A DNA stretch of 64,000 bases from Bog-473 sp963766995. Lineage in GTDB: Bacteria; Actinomycetota; Acidimicrobiia; Acidimicrobiales; RAAP-2. Location of the stretch: positions 1,054,001-1,118,000 of the forward strand of contig CAVYCE010000003.1 of assembly GCA_963766995.1 (NCBI GenBank), given 5' to 3'. Under the pieces are notes generated by a model. The model was given only the letters and a program-made list of their open reading frames with translations, did no database searches and was not told the DNA's origin. Position numbers and translations under genes: made by a program. This document shows positions 1-8,458 of the stretch, in pieces (the stretch's first letter is position 1; every line of letters begins with the position of its first letter).

Positions 1-118
1 GATCCCCGGCAGCCAGTTCAGCATCGGCGTCGCGGAGCGAGCGCTGCAAAAACTCACGCTGGTCGGTGAGGAACCATCGCTGGTCGCCCTTGCTCGGCGC
101 GTGGGTGGTCTCGCTCAT
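1..118 (-). CDS. N-terminus of CcmI-like cytochrome c biogenesis protein (partial)
   Basis: An open frame starts with ATG at 118 and runs off the left edge of the window, so only 39 residues are visible. They include FLQRSLRDADAELAAGD, a short charged helix resembling the N-terminal segment of CcmI-like or TPR-type proteins that follow ccmH in cytochrome c operons. The ATG overlaps the ccmH stop as ATGA, so it is the last visible member of the ccm operon. The name rests mainly on position; the diagnostic part of the protein lies outside the window. Confidence 0.5.
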   Translation of the reverse strand, partial: MSETTHAPSKGDQRWFLTDQREFLQRSLRDADAELAAGD

Positions 119-570
119 TGCAGTGATTCCTGGGCCGAGGCCTGGCGCAGCTCGGTGAACTGGCGCGTTCGGCGCCAGAACAGAATGCCCACTCCGCCGA
201 GCGCGGCGACTCCAAGCACAATCGGGATGATCCAGATAAGTGCGAAGCCACCAGAGTCCGGAGGCTCCAACAAGATCGTCGGCCCGTATTGCGCGACCAA
301 GGTCTGTTCAATCTGTGACGAGGTGCGGCCATGCTGGAACTGACGCACTATCTCGTGACGCACGGCGATTGCCGTCGACTCATCTGAATCAGCCACCGAC
401 ACATCAATGCAGGAAGGGCAACGGACCAGTGATTCCAGTGCGGCGGCACGCTGGGTCACTGACGGTTGCGAGCTCTTGAAGGCGTTGCTGCCCACCAATA
501 GAGCGATGCACACCACGACCAGCGGTACCACCACCTGCAACCACAGGGGAACGCGCCGACTGTCAGCCAT
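115..570 (-). CDS. ccmH: CcmH, apocytochrome c thiol reductase
   Basis: A 151-residue membrane protein with an N-terminal transmembrane segment (about 12-28), the RCPSC redox motif (Cys51 and Cys54) typical of CcmH, and a second transmembrane helix near 103-125. CcmH works on the outer face of the membrane, keeping the CXXCH thiols of apocytochrome c reduced for haem ligation with CcmF. It is a short, single-domain CcmH; the CcmI part is a separate downstream gene. I chose ATG at 570, which overlaps the end of ccmG by 8 bp; a GTG at 588 in the same frame is the alternative. Last but one visible gene of the ccm operon. Confidence 0.88.
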   Translation of the reverse strand: MADSRRVPLWLQVVVPLVVVCIALLVGSNAFKSSQPSVTQRAAALESLVRCPSCIDVSVADSDESTAIAVRHEIVRQFQHGRTSSQIEQTLVAQYGPTILLEPPDSGGFALIWIIPIVLGVAALGGVGILFWRRTRQFTELRQASAQESLQ

Positions 571-1129
571 TGGACTTTTTGGCGTCACGCAGCATGGTGT
601 TGAGATTCGCTTGAGTGGCCGGACCGGTCACCGGCTCGACCGTGATGCGACCCGACGGATCCACCAGGAACGTCGTTGGCGGCCCGGTCACTCCGTAGGT
701 CAGGGCGATGTTGCCGCCGGGGTCGTTGATGGCCGACCAGTTGGCTCCTTGTGAGACCAGGAATTGCTTGGCCGAAGACGACAGGTCGTGGAAAACGACG
801 CTGACCAGCACCGCCCCTCCAGAAATCTCCGATTGCTGGTAGTCGAACGCCACCAGGTCTGGCGCCTCTTGCTCACAGGGCCCGCACCAGCTGGCAAAGA
901 AATTGATGAAGACGTACCGACCGCGCAGCGCTTTGAGCGACACCGGGAGCCCCGTGCGCAAGTCGGTGCCATGAAACGTGGGGGCGACATGCCCAATGAG
1001 AGGACTGTCGACCGCGGTTGCCTCCTGTGGGGTGCGCGTGGCCAGCACGACTCCCACCACCGCCAGGACCAACAGCACTGCGCCGGCCACCCAGCGCGTG
1101 ACGTGGCGTCGGACGGGAACCGCCATCAC
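563..1129 (-). CDS. ccmG: CcmG/DsbE, thioredoxin-like thiol-disulfide protein
   Basis: 188 residues: a membrane anchor at about 13-31 followed by an extracytoplasmic thioredoxin fold with WCGPC (Cys82, Cys85) and the cis-proline loop VTGPPTTFLVD. In System I, CcmG passes reductant from CcdA/DsbD to CcmH or apocytochrome c. CcdA is encoded about 6.5 kb away at 7622-8437. The gene starts GTG-ATG and the GTG overlaps the ccmF stop (GTGA), indicating translational coupling; the ATG at 1126 is an alternative start. Confidence 0.9.
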   Translation of the reverse strand: MMAVPVRRHVTRWVAGAVLLVLAVVGVVLATRTPQEATAVDSPLIGHVAPTFHGTDLRTGLPVSLKALRGRYVFINFFASWCGPCEQEAPDLVAFDYQQSEISGGAVLVSVVFHDLSSSAKQFLVSQGANWSAINDPGGNIALTYGVTGPPTTFLVDPSGRITVEPVTGPATQANLNTMLRDAKKSNG

Positions 1130-3252
1130 GGAGCAGTGGCTGCGGCGTGCGCTCCCGCGCCAACCGGAGCCAAGTTCTTGTCCGCCACGTCGCCCGATGT
1201 CGCTTCATGTGGATCCGGCCCGGACACCATGGCTGAAGGCGCTGATACCGGATCGGTGGCCTTGCGCCTCGACCCGGGCACGAGGGCGAGTACTCCACCC
1301 AATCCGATCAGCAGCCCGCCGGCCCAGAGCCAGGCCAACAAGGGTTCGATCACCACACCAACAGCAATGGAGCCAGTCGGAAGATTGGCGATGGGTTGGT
1401 TGCCTGACACGTTGTGCTGTCCTCCGATGGCATCAAAGGTCAGGTAGACGTCACCGAACAACCCCGAGTCAATGGCCGGGGTGCCAACGGTAGACAGAGC
1501 GCTCCCGAAGCTGGTGATGGCCGGTTTGAAGACACCGCCGCCGTCGACTTTCACCAGGGCTTCGTCGGACTGTTTGGAAGGCACTGACACGGTACGGAGG
1601 CTTTCAAACTCGAAACTGTGGCCATCGAAGTGGACGACCTGTCCCGGAGCCAGCGCCATCTCGGTCTGGTGTCGATACGTAGTGGCAGCGATGATGCCAA
1701 CGGCCAGGACCACCACGCCGAGATGCACCACCATGCCGCCGTTGGTCCGTCCCGCCACACCGCGCCACAGGCCGACGTGACGAGTCTTGGCCGCACGAAC
1801 AGAGAGCACCAGCGCCCGCGCTGCGGTGGCGGCCGCCATGCCGCCCAAGCCGAAACCAATGAGCGGGAAGACGCCGCGCAATCCGAAGGCCACACACAGC
1901 ACCACGGTGATCGCACCCACCCAAACCGGGATGGAGAGGCGCTGCCAGAGCAATGCCCCATTGATTTTGCGCCAACTCAGCACCGGGGCCACGGCCATGA
2001 GGAACAGCAGGGCCAATCCGACCGGCACGGCCACTGTGTCGAAGTAGGGCGCACCGACAGTCACTTGTTGCTGGGTCACCGCCTCATAGAGCAAGGGGTA
2101 CACAGTGCCCAGCAACACCACGAAAGCGAACCCGACGAAGAGCAAGTTGTTCAGGAGGAATGCGCCCTCTCGCCCGAGCGGCGCATCAATCCCTCCTGGC
2201 GCACGCAACCGATCTCCTCGCCAGGCAATGAGGCCGAATCCGACCACAATGACCACGAAGAAGAAGGCGATGAGCACCGGCCCAATAGAGGACTTCGAGA
2301 AGGCGTGCACTGAGTTGATGACACCCGATCGAGTCAGGAAGGTCCCGAGAATGGTGAGGGAGAACGTGGCGACTGACAGCGAGAGGTTCCACACCCGCAA
2401 AAGGCCGCGCCGCTCCTGCACCAGCACCGAGTGCAGGTACGCCGTGCCACACAACCATGGCAGCAGCGCCGCATTCTCCACCGGGTCCCATCCCCAGAAT
2501 CCGCCCCAACCGAGTACTTGGTAGGACCACCAGGCGCCGAGCACGATGCCAACCGAGAGGAAGGTGAACGAGACCAAGGTCCAGCGTCGGCACTCAATCT
2601 GCCAACGCTCCCCTACTCGGCCGGTGGCCAACATGCCGATGGCGAAGGCAAAGGGCACGGTGAACCCGACAAACCCCATGTACAACAACGGAGGGTGAAT
2701 GGCCACCAATGGGTTGTCCTGGAGCAACGAGTTCGGTCCCAAACCCGAAGAAACATCGTGGGTGGTGGTGAAGGGGTTGGCCGGCCCGATCATGAGGCCA
2801 AAGAAGAACGCCGTCACGACGTACATGACCAACGAAGCCCAGCGGATGACTGGGTCAGCCGCATTGCCGCGGTAGCGCCAGACGAAGATGGCCGTGAAGA
2901 TGGTGAGGGCCAGTCCCCACAGCAGGATGGAGCCAGCGAGCGCCGACCACAGTCCACTGATGGAATACAGCAGCGGCGTCACCCGGCTGTTGTTCTCGGC
3001 CACGAAGACCAGCGAGAAATCGTGGGTGATCAGGGCATGCTCCATGGCCAGCGTGGCCACGACGCCCCCGATCAACATCACAGGTGCGAAGAGGCGGGCA
3101 TCGAAACCACCCAGACTGGTGCCGTCCAACAATGGCGCCTCGTCGGCCGCCGGTCGCGGGCCACGTACCAACCCGACCGCTATGACGACGGCTCCGATCA
3201 CCGCCGCGACGAACGCCAGCCAGACGCCGATCACCCCAAATGCGGCATTCAC
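1126..3252 (-). CDS. ccmF: CcmF, cytochrome c haem lyase subunit
   Basis: 708 residues with about 14-15 predicted transmembrane helices and the WWD-type haem-binding loop WGGFWGWDPVENAALLPWL in the first third. CcmF takes haem from holo-CcmE and, with CcmH, attaches it covalently to apocytochrome c outside the membrane. The length is slightly above the usual 640-680. The start is GTG at 3252, two bases after the ccmE stop. The long open frames on the opposite strand here are GC-rich shadows. The identification is secure from the WWD motif and the operon position. Confidence 0.95.
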   Translation of the reverse strand: MNAAFGVIGVWLAFVAAVIGAVVIAVGLVRGPRPAADEAPLLDGTSLGGFDARLFAPVMLIGGVVATLAMEHALITHDFSLVFVAENNSRVTPLLYSISGLWSALAGSILLWGLALTIFTAIFVWRYRGNAADPVIRWASLVMYVVTAFFFGLMIGPANPFTTTHDVSSGLGPNSLLQDNPLVAIHPPLLYMGFVGFTVPFAFAIGMLATGRVGERWQIECRRWTLVSFTFLSVGIVLGAWWSYQVLGWGGFWGWDPVENAALLPWLCGTAYLHSVLVQERRGLLRVWNLSLSVATFSLTILGTFLTRSGVINSVHAFSKSSIGPVLIAFFFVVIVVGFGLIAWRGDRLRAPGGIDAPLGREGAFLLNNLLFVGFAFVVLLGTVYPLLYEAVTQQQVTVGAPYFDTVAVPVGLALLFLMAVAPVLSWRKINGALLWQRLSIPVWVGAITVVLCVAFGLRGVFPLIGFGLGGMAAATAARALVLSVRAAKTRHVGLWRGVAGRTNGGMVVHLGVVVLAVGIIAATTYRHQTEMALAPGQVVHFDGHSFEFESLRTVSVPSKQSDEALVKVDGGGVFKPAITSFGSALSTVGTPAIDSGLFGDVYLTFDAIGGQHNVSGNQPIANLPTGSIAVGVVIEPLLAWLWAGGLLIGLGGVLALVPGSRRKATDPVSAPSAMVSGPDPHEATSGDVADKNLAPVGAGAHAAATAP

Positions 3253-3254
3253 GC

Positions 3255-3731
3255 TCAGCGAACCGTCCCGTTCTTGGCTTTCACTCGACTGGGGTGGGCC
3301 GCGATGTAGGTCGACGAATGCTTGACCAGGATTTGATTGGATTGGAACGCCAGCGACGTGGTCGAGGCGAAGTGGCCGACCACGACGACGGGAATGTTGG
3401 ACTGGAACAGCTGAGGCGGACTCCCGGTGTTGGCCACGTGCAGCTCGCGGCTCCCATCCGCAATTGTGAAGTCGGTGCCCACGGCGGTGGAGTGGATGGT
3501 GCCAGGCACCACATCGCCCTCAAGGCGAAACGTGGTGGTGCCCAGCGAGCCGCGGTGAGCGATGGCCTGGTCGACCGTGTCGAAGTAATTGAGCGAACTG
3601 CCCAGTCCCTCAACCAGGAGGAAGACGAAGGCGGCGGCGAGCAGTGCGAAGACGACCCACAGACGCTTGCTCCCCCTGCGCCGAGGTACAGGAAGGGCGG
3701 GACCGCTATGGGTGCTCGAGACGTCTGTCAC
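3255..3731 (-). CDS. ccmE: CcmE, periplasmic haem chaperone
   Basis: 158 residues: one N-terminal transmembrane anchor (about 24-42) and a beta-rich OB-fold domain. The C-terminal motif KHSSTY contains His138 and Tyr142, the HxxxY haem-attachment pattern; this is the classical His form, not the CxxxY variant reported for some other CcmE lineages. CcmE carries haem covalently from CcmC to CcmF. The start is GTG at 3731, overlapping the stop of the small ccmD-like gene (GTGA). Confidence 0.93.
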   Translation of the reverse strand: MTDVSSTHSGPALPVPRRRGSKRLWVVFALLAAAFVFLLVEGLGSSLNYFDTVDQAIAHRGSLGTTTFRLEGDVVPGTIHSTAVGTDFTIADGSRELHVANTGSPPQLFQSNIPVVVVGHFASTTSLAFQSNQILVKHSSTYIAAHPSRVKAKNGTVR

Positions 3732-3904
3732 GAATGGCCGCCGGGTTCCACCGGAGCGGTGGGCGTGTCCCCCGCGGCGGAACCGGCATCACGTTGGGCC
3801 ACCGCGCCAGCCCGCTCCCAGCGGCGGCGGCGCAGTCCCAGCCCAACGGCGTACACAAACATGATTCCCAAGGCCGATATGTAACCGGCGTCGACATAGT
3901 TCAT
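3728..3904 (-). CDS. ccmD: CcmD-like small membrane protein
   Basis: A 58-residue frame easily missed because of its size. It begins with MNYVDAGYISALGIMFVYAV, one transmembrane helix, followed by the basic stretch GLRRRRWERA and a Pro/Gly-rich tail. That is the layout of CcmD, the small subunit that helps release holo-CcmE from CcmABC. Its ATG overlaps the ccmC stop (ATGA) and its stop overlaps the ccmE start (GTGA), so it fits exactly between ccmC and ccmE in the conserved order. Sequence conservation of CcmD is weak, so the name rests on topology and position. Confidence 0.85.
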   Translation of the reverse strand: MNYVDAGYISALGIMFVYAVGLGLRRRRWERAGAVAQRDAGSAAGDTPTAPVEPGGHS

Positions 3905-4716
3905 GACGATGGCCCTTCGGTGCGGGTGCCGACGCTGGCCAGCGTGTCGCTCTCACTCCAACGCTCGGTCAGCGAGACCTCGAGTTCCTGATCTCCCACC
4001 TCGTCTTGGAGTACCTCAATCCGGTATCGCACACCCAGAAACCACACGAACAACAGGGAGAACGAAATAAAGCCGAGCAACAAGGTCCAGAGCATGGAGC
4101 CGTGCACGTGGAGATGGAATCCCGGATCGAGGATCGTGCCGCCCTGGTGCAGCGTCTGCCACCAGTCCACCGAGAAATGCACGATTGGAACGTCGACAGC
4201 CACCAGCAGTGCGGCCACGGCGCACCGGCGGGCGCGTACCGCCGTATCAGCTGGGACCCGACGCAACGCCAAGTAGCCCAGCTCCAGCAACAAAAGCAGC
4301 GCGGTGGAGGTAAGTCGTGCATCCCACGTCCACCACACGCCCCAGACGGGACGTCCCCACAGCGAACCGGTAATGAGGGTCAGGGCCGAGAAGACCGCAC
4401 CCACCTCGACCGAGGCGGCAGCGAGTCGGTCCCAGAAAAGGGATCGGGTACGCGGCCACAGATACAGGAGGCTTCCGGCCGCGGCCACGCCGCCGGCCCA
4501 GTACAGCGCCACGGTGGCGATGGGCGGGTGGATGTACAGCAGCCGGGCCAGGTTGCCCTGGACCTGATCGGGCGGAGTGATCCAGAGGCCGAGCCACACC
4601 GTGGCGATCATGGTGACGATGCCAAGAACGCCGACCACGGTCAACCAGCGGGGTCGAAGCCGAAGGCTCGAGGTCCGCGCCGTGGCGGCCCGGTCGGACG
4701 TGATGAGGGTGGTCAT
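3901..4716 (-). CDS. ccmC: CcmC, haem-handling protein of System I
   Basis: 271 residues with six predicted transmembrane helices and the WWD motif WGVWWTWDARLTS; conserved His residues flank it (RLLYIHPPIA and VHGSMLW). CcmC loads haem onto CcmE with CcmAB. The frame is open further upstream, but ATG at 4716 overlaps the ccmB stop as ATGA and gives the family's usual N-terminus. The C-terminal tail beyond the last helix is about 50 residues, acidic, and not part of the core. Confidence 0.95.
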   Translation of the reverse strand: MTTLITSDRAATARTSSLRLRPRWLTVVGVLGIVTMIATVWLGLWITPPDQVQGNLARLLYIHPPIATVALYWAGGVAAAGSLLYLWPRTRSLFWDRLAAASVEVGAVFSALTLITGSLWGRPVWGVWWTWDARLTSTALLLLLELGYLALRRVPADTAVRARRCAVAALLVAVDVPIVHFSVDWWQTLHQGGTILDPGFHLHVHGSMLWTLLLGFISFSLLFVWFLGVRYRIEVLQDEVGDQELEVSLTERWSESDTLASVGTRTEGPSS

Positions 4717-5381
4717 GCGGCCTCCTGGAGTGGCCCGTAGAGAACGACGCCGATGACCAGATAGATCACGGCAAAGGGAATGAGCAGTCGGAGCCATTGG
4801 GCGCCCGTGCCGGCTGTGCGTGCCAGTGCCGCCTGCCAGGCCTTGGAGCCGGCCAGCAACACCGGGGCCAGGACGGGCAGGACCAGTAGCGGGAGGAGTG
4901 TGTCACGCACACGCAGGCCGGCCGACAACGCTCCGTAGAGCACGCCGGCACAGGCCAGGCCGACAGTGGACAACAGCGAGGCCGTCACCGCCAGCCACAC
5001 AGAGTGCACGCGGACGTCGAAGAGGAAAGTGACGCCGGCCCACAGCACGACCTGAAGGGCCAGCAGCTGGAGCCCAACGGCCGCAGCCTTGCCCAAGAAA
5101 ATCCCGGCTGGGTCGATACCCGAGAGACGCAGCCCGTCTCGAGTGCCCTCTCCGGATTCAATGGCCACACTGCGCTGAATGGCCAGCACGGTGGAGAAGA
5201 GGACGGCGATCCAGAAAATGCCCGGAGCGGCGTGGCGCAGGGGTGACTGGTCCGGTCCGATGGCGAAGGACACCAGAACGAGGACGAGGACCGCGAATGG
5301 CACCACCTGCCAGAGAGCGACGCGGGAGCGGGCTTCGATGCGGAGGTCTTTCCCGGCCACCAGGAGTGCGTCACGCCACAT
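4713..5381 (-). CDS. ccmB: CcmB, membrane subunit of the CcmAB haem ABC system
   Basis: 222 residues, six predicted transmembrane helices, starting MWRDALLVAGKDLRIEARSR as in CcmB proteins, with the cytoplasmic stretch GTRDGLRLSG that contacts the ATPase. With CcmA it uses ATP to release holo-CcmE from CcmC. It starts 23 bp after ccmA and ends in an ATGA overlap with ccmC. Confidence 0.93.
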   Translation of the reverse strand: MWRDALLVAGKDLRIEARSRVALWQVVPFAVLVLVLVSFAIGPDQSPLRHAAPGIFWIAVLFSTVLAIQRSVAIESGEGTRDGLRLSGIDPAGIFLGKAAAVGLQLLALQVVLWAGVTFLFDVRVHSVWLAVTASLLSTVGLACAGVLYGALSAGLRVRDTLLPLLVLPVLAPVLLAGSKAWQAALARTAGTGAQWLRLLIPFAVIYLVIGVVLYGPLQEAA

Positions 5382-5404
5382 GCCACGACCCCATCGTGCC
5401 CGGA

Positions 5405-6118
5405 TCAGAGCGTGATTCCTCCGCGGGCACGGTCGTGAGCGTAGGGACGCCGGCCGCCCGAGGCTTCCGTCGTGATCCGCCCGCCAGCCATGGTCACCAC
5501 GCGATCGGCGAGTGGCACTGACAGCTCAGGCTCATGGGAAGAGAGCAGCACTGCTGCTCCATCCGAGGCTGCTTCGGCGATCAGATCTCCGAGGAGCGAT
5601 CGGGTGGAGGCATCGAGCCCGGCGTGCGGCTCATCGAGCAGCCAGAGGGCGGGGCGGCGGGCCACCAGGGCGGCCAACGCCACCCGTCGCCGTTGACCGG
5701 CCGAAAGGCGTCCGGTGGGGGTGGTGCGGAGGCGTCCAACCAGGCCCAGTCGCTCCAGGGCGGCGTCGCCACTGTGTACGGGCAGGCCGAGCGCCCGCAC
5801 GGCGAAGCGGACGTTCTCCGCGGCGTTGAGCTCGTCATACAACGGTGCGGCATGGCCCAGGAGCCCGACATGGCGGCTCACCGTGGTGTGGTCGGCGGTG
5901 AGGTCGATGCCGAGGACTTCGGCCAGGCCCGAGGTAACCGGCAAAAGTCCGGCACAGGCCCGGAGAAGGCTGGTCTTGCCAGCGCCGTTGGCGCCGACCA
6001 CCACCACGACCTCCCCGGTGGATAGAGAGAGATCGACCCCGGCAAGGGCGGGGAAGCGGCCGGCAAGTGCGACGGCGGCGCGGAATTGGACGACAGGGGC
6101 CATGGCCTTCCTCACCAT
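5405..6118 (-). CDS. ccmA: CcmA, ATPase of the CcmAB haem ABC system
   Basis: 237 residues with a Walker A motif GANGAGKTS, signature LSAGQRRR, Walker B LWLLDEP and the H-loop SSHEPE. First gene of the ccm operon. Two starts are possible: ATG at 6118 or ATG at 6103. A TANNNT box (TACCAT, overlapping the 6118 ATG) followed by about 13 nt before the 6103 ATG makes the shorter form plausible; neither has a well-spaced Shine-Dalgarno sequence. The C-terminal 25 residues are basic and unusual. Confidence 0.93.
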   Translation of the reverse strand: MVRKAMAPVVQFRAAVALAGRFPALAGVDLSLSTGEVVVVVGANGAGKTSLLRACAGLLPVTSGLAEVLGIDLTADHTTVSRHVGLLGHAAPLYDELNAAENVRFAVRALGLPVHSGDAALERLGLVGRLRTTPTGRLSAGQRRRVALAALVARRPALWLLDEPHAGLDASTRSLLGDLIAEAASDGAAVLLSSHEPELSVPLADRVVTMAGGRITTEASGGRRPYAHDRARGGITL

Positions 6119-6168
6119 GGTAGGGGGGGTGGGGAGAGAGGTTCCAAGCGGAACCTGTGAATGCGCCT

Positions 6169-6654
6169 CTATTGCAGGTGCGACAGGGCCTGAATCTGAT
6201 GGAGAGAGGCTCCGACGTTGCCGGCCAGCTCCTGGCGGGCGAAGTCCCGCAGAGCCTCCTCATGAGCCACCAAAATGGCCGAAATCTCCCCCTCAAAGGG
6301 GCTGACCTCGCCGATGCGGCGGTAGAGGGTCAGGAACTCAGTGGTGACCGGCTCGAAGCTGCCCATGAGGTCACCCCAGGGGAGGTCGAGCACCGCATCA
6401 GCCAGGGCCACGCCCTCTGCAACGACGGCCGGTTCCGGCTCGACGGGCAGCCCGGCCCGCAGCATGGCCGGCACCATGGCCTCCTTGGTGCGACGCTCCA
6501 GGGTCTCCAGCTCCCCCATTTTGGCGGCATGGTCGGGATCACTGAGCCGCCGAGCCAAGTTGCCGAACAGGGTCTCGCCCGACACTTCGCCCTGGAAGGC
6601 CTTGACCAAAAGTACGTCGAGGCCGTCGCTCTCGCTGAACTGGGCCGTCGGCAC
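6169..6654 (-). CDS. Putative ferritin-like helical protein
   Basis: About 161 residues from GTG at 6654 (start uncertain; the frame stays open and homology may begin a few codons earlier, around 6710). Predicted all-alpha. Glu-rich helices such as QGEVSGETLFGNLARRL, ETLERRTKEAM and AHEEALRDFARQEL have the ExxxE/EExxxR look of a ferritin-like four-helix bundle, possibly a di-iron site. I do not recognise a named family. It lies 50 bp upstream of ccmA on the same strand and is divergent from the DJ-1/PfpI gene. Iron or oxidative-stress handling next to haem maturation would make sense, but that is inference. Confidence 0.55.
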   Translation of the reverse strand: MPTAQFSESDGLDVLLVKAFQGEVSGETLFGNLARRLSDPDHAAKMGELETLERRTKEAMVPAMLRAGLPVEPEPAVVAEGVALADAVLDLPWGDLMGSFEPVTTEFLTLYRRIGEVSPFEGEISAILVAHEEALRDFARQELAGNVGASLHQIQALSHLQ

Positions 6655-6720
6655 ACCACCGACGATATCGCCAGGCGTTTGGCGACGCTCGAGCGAAGTG
6701 GGAGTCAGCCATAGGGAAGT

Positions 6721-6744
6721 GTTCTGGTTAAGTTCTGGACCAGA
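6721..6744. promoter_or_regulatory. Repeat/dyad in divergent promoter region
   Basis: Two GTTCTGG direct repeats 11 bp apart (6721-6727 and 6732-6738), the second forming the 11-bp dyad TCTGGACCAGA (6734-6744) just before the ATG of the DJ-1/PfpI gene. This looks like an operator between the ferritin-like and PfpI genes. No cognate regulator is adjacent. Confidence 0.3.
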
Positions 6745-6747
6745 CCC

Positions 6748-7617
6748 ATGGCCACCGTCCTCATTCCCATTCCGGCGCAGGACTTCGACCCGACCGAGGT
6801 GGCGGTGAGTTGGTTCATCCTCACCACGTTGGGTCATCACGTGACCTTCGCCACTCCGGGTGGCGCCCCGGGCCGGGCCGACGAGCTCATGCTGGACGGG
6901 CGAGGGCTCGATCCCTGGGGCACCATCCCGGTGCTGCGCAACGCCACCGTGGTGGGGAGGGTGCTTCGCGCCAACGCCGACGCCCGCCGCGCCTACGCCG
7001 CGGTGCAGGAATACCCGGCCTACGTCTCGCCGCTGCGCTGGAACGAGGTCAAGGCCAAGGACTTCGATGGCCTCCTGCTGCCAGGTGGTCACCGCGCCCG
7101 CGGCATGCGGTCGTACTTGGAGAGCCCGGTCATACGACAACTCATCGTGGACTGCTTCTCAGCCGACATGCCCGTGGCGGCAGTGTGCCACGGAGTGTTG
7201 GCGGCAGCGCGCAGCATCGATCCGGTGACGGGACAGTCGGTCCTCTACGGCCGCCGAACGACGGCGCTGACATGGTCCCTCGAACGAACCGCGTGGTCGG
7301 TGGCTCGGCGCACCCGATTCTGGGACCCCGGCTACTACAGGACGTACCAGGAGGAGCCGGACCAGCCCGAGGGCTACATGTCGGTGCAACACGAAGTCAC
7401 GCGTGCCCTGGCCCACCCTGAGGACTTCCTTGACGTACCCGAGGGTGAGGCCGACTTCCGCATGAAGACCAGTGGTCGAAGCCGCGACACCTTCAAGGAC
7501 CGGCGAGCGGCGTGGGTGGTGCGCGACGGCCGTTACGTGTCGGCACGCTGGCCGGGTGATGTGCACACCTTCGCCCGCACCTTCGCCCAGGTACTGGACG
7601 AGGTGGCCTCGGCCTGA
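6748..7617 (+). CDS. DJ-1/PfpI family protein (class I glutamine amidotransferase-like)
   Basis: 289 residues. The DJ-1/PfpI core shows GLLLPGGHRARGM and the nucleophile-elbow AVCHGVLAAAR, with Cys as the putative nucleophile. The family includes glyoxalase III-like, chaperone and deglycase-type proteins. It is longer than the 180-230 residues of typical members, with an insertion before the LPGGH motif and a C-terminal extension. No Shine-Dalgarno sequence precedes ATG 6748. It ends 4 bp from the convergent ccdA gene. The specific reaction is not predictable. Confidence 0.8.
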   Translation: MATVLIPIPAQDFDPTEVAVSWFILTTLGHHVTFATPGGAPGRADELMLDGRGLDPWGTIPVLRNATVVGRVLRANADARRAYAAVQEYPAYVSPLRWNEVKAKDFDGLLLPGGHRARGMRSYLESPVIRQLIVDCFSADMPVAAVCHGVLAAARSIDPVTGQSVLYGRRTTALTWSLERTAWSVARRTRFWDPGYYRTYQEEPDQPEGYMSVQHEVTRALAHPEDFLDVPEGEADFRMKTSGRSRDTFKDRRAAWVVRDGRYVSARWPGDVHTFARTFAQVLDEVASA

Positions 7618-7621
7618 GCGG

Positions 7622-8437
7622 TCAGCTCGAACTCAGACGCCCGAGTCCGATGTCGTCAAGCAGGCGCCTGAACTCGGTGGACAGCCATGTCACGTGATTG
7701 ACCAATAGGAGAACACCGAACGCGATCAGGATGACGGCAGCCACCGCTTCAATGATGGCCAGTCCCTTGTGAGCGCGTCCGAAGACCGCCGTCAACCGAC
7801 CGAAGGCCAGGCCCGTGGCCACGAACGGCACGCCGAGCCCCAATGAATAGGCAAACAGGAGAAGCACCCCGCCTGCTAGCGAACCGTTGCGAGCCGCCAG
7901 ACTCAACACCACCCCGAGGACCGGCCCAATGCAGGGCGTCCAGGCAAACGCGAAGGCCATACCGATGACTGGAGCAGCCCAGGTCCCGAGCGTCGAAGGG
8001 CGGACGTGAAGCCGGCGTTCACCGGTGATTCGGGAGAGCACACCGATGGGCCCGCTACCCAGTCGGACCCACACCCCGGACGGCAAGAGCCCGATCAGCA
8101 AAATGATGCCAAGAAGGATCACGACATACCCGCTGACCTGGGTCAGCACGGCCCGGTGCGCGTGGAGCAGCTGCCCGATGCCCGACGCGACGGCGCCCAG
8201 GGCTACGAACACGATGGTGAATCCGCCGATGAACAGGCCAATGCCGCGCAGCATTGGCCGGAGTGACACTGACGCAGGGTCGGACCCCGTAGCACTGAGC
8301 TCTGCTGCCGACAGGCCCGAGACCATGGAGAGATACCCCGGCACCAACGGCAGGACGCAGGGTGAGAGGAAGGAGAGGATGCCGGCACCGAACGCCACCA
8401 GGACGCCGATCGGGTCGGCCGAAATGGTGGATAGCAA
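7622..8437 (-). CDS. ccdA: CcdA, cytochrome c biogenesis thiol-electron transporter
   Basis: 271 residues, about six transmembrane helices, with LSFLSPCVLPLVPGY in helix 1 and FAWTPCIGPVLG in helix 4, giving the two Cys-Pro-centred redox helices of CcdA/DsbD. It moves electrons from cytoplasmic thioredoxin across the membrane to CcmG-like proteins, so it complements the ccm operon on the same strand. The start is TTG at 8437; no in-frame ATG precedes the first helix. It follows the GDP-mannose dehydratase gene by 21 bp and may be co-transcribed with it. Confidence 0.92.
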   Translation of the reverse strand: MLSTISADPIGVLVAFGAGILSFLSPCVLPLVPGYLSMVSGLSAAELSATGSDPASVSLRPMLRGIGLFIGGFTIVFVALGAVASGIGQLLHAHRAVLTQVSGYVVILLGIILLIGLLPSGVWVRLGSGPIGVLSRITGERRLHVRPSTLGTWAAPVIGMAFAFAWTPCIGPVLGVVLSLAARNGSLAGGVLLLFAYSLGLGVPFVATGLAFGRLTAVFGRAHKGLAIIEAVAAVILIAFGVLLLVNHVTWLSTEFRRLLDDIGLGRLSSS

Positions 8438-8458
8438 TGGGTGCCCCGCAGGCCCCGA

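Noticed and set aside
1618..3309. Long antisense open frames opposite ccmF
   Set aside because: They lie wholly against a well-supported gene, have no start context or known domain, and reflect high-GC third-position bias.
6655..7140. N-terminal extension of the ferritin-like gene to 7140
   Set aside because: It would run through the DJ-1/PfpI coding sequence on the other strand, and the protein homology pattern begins only near 6710-6650.
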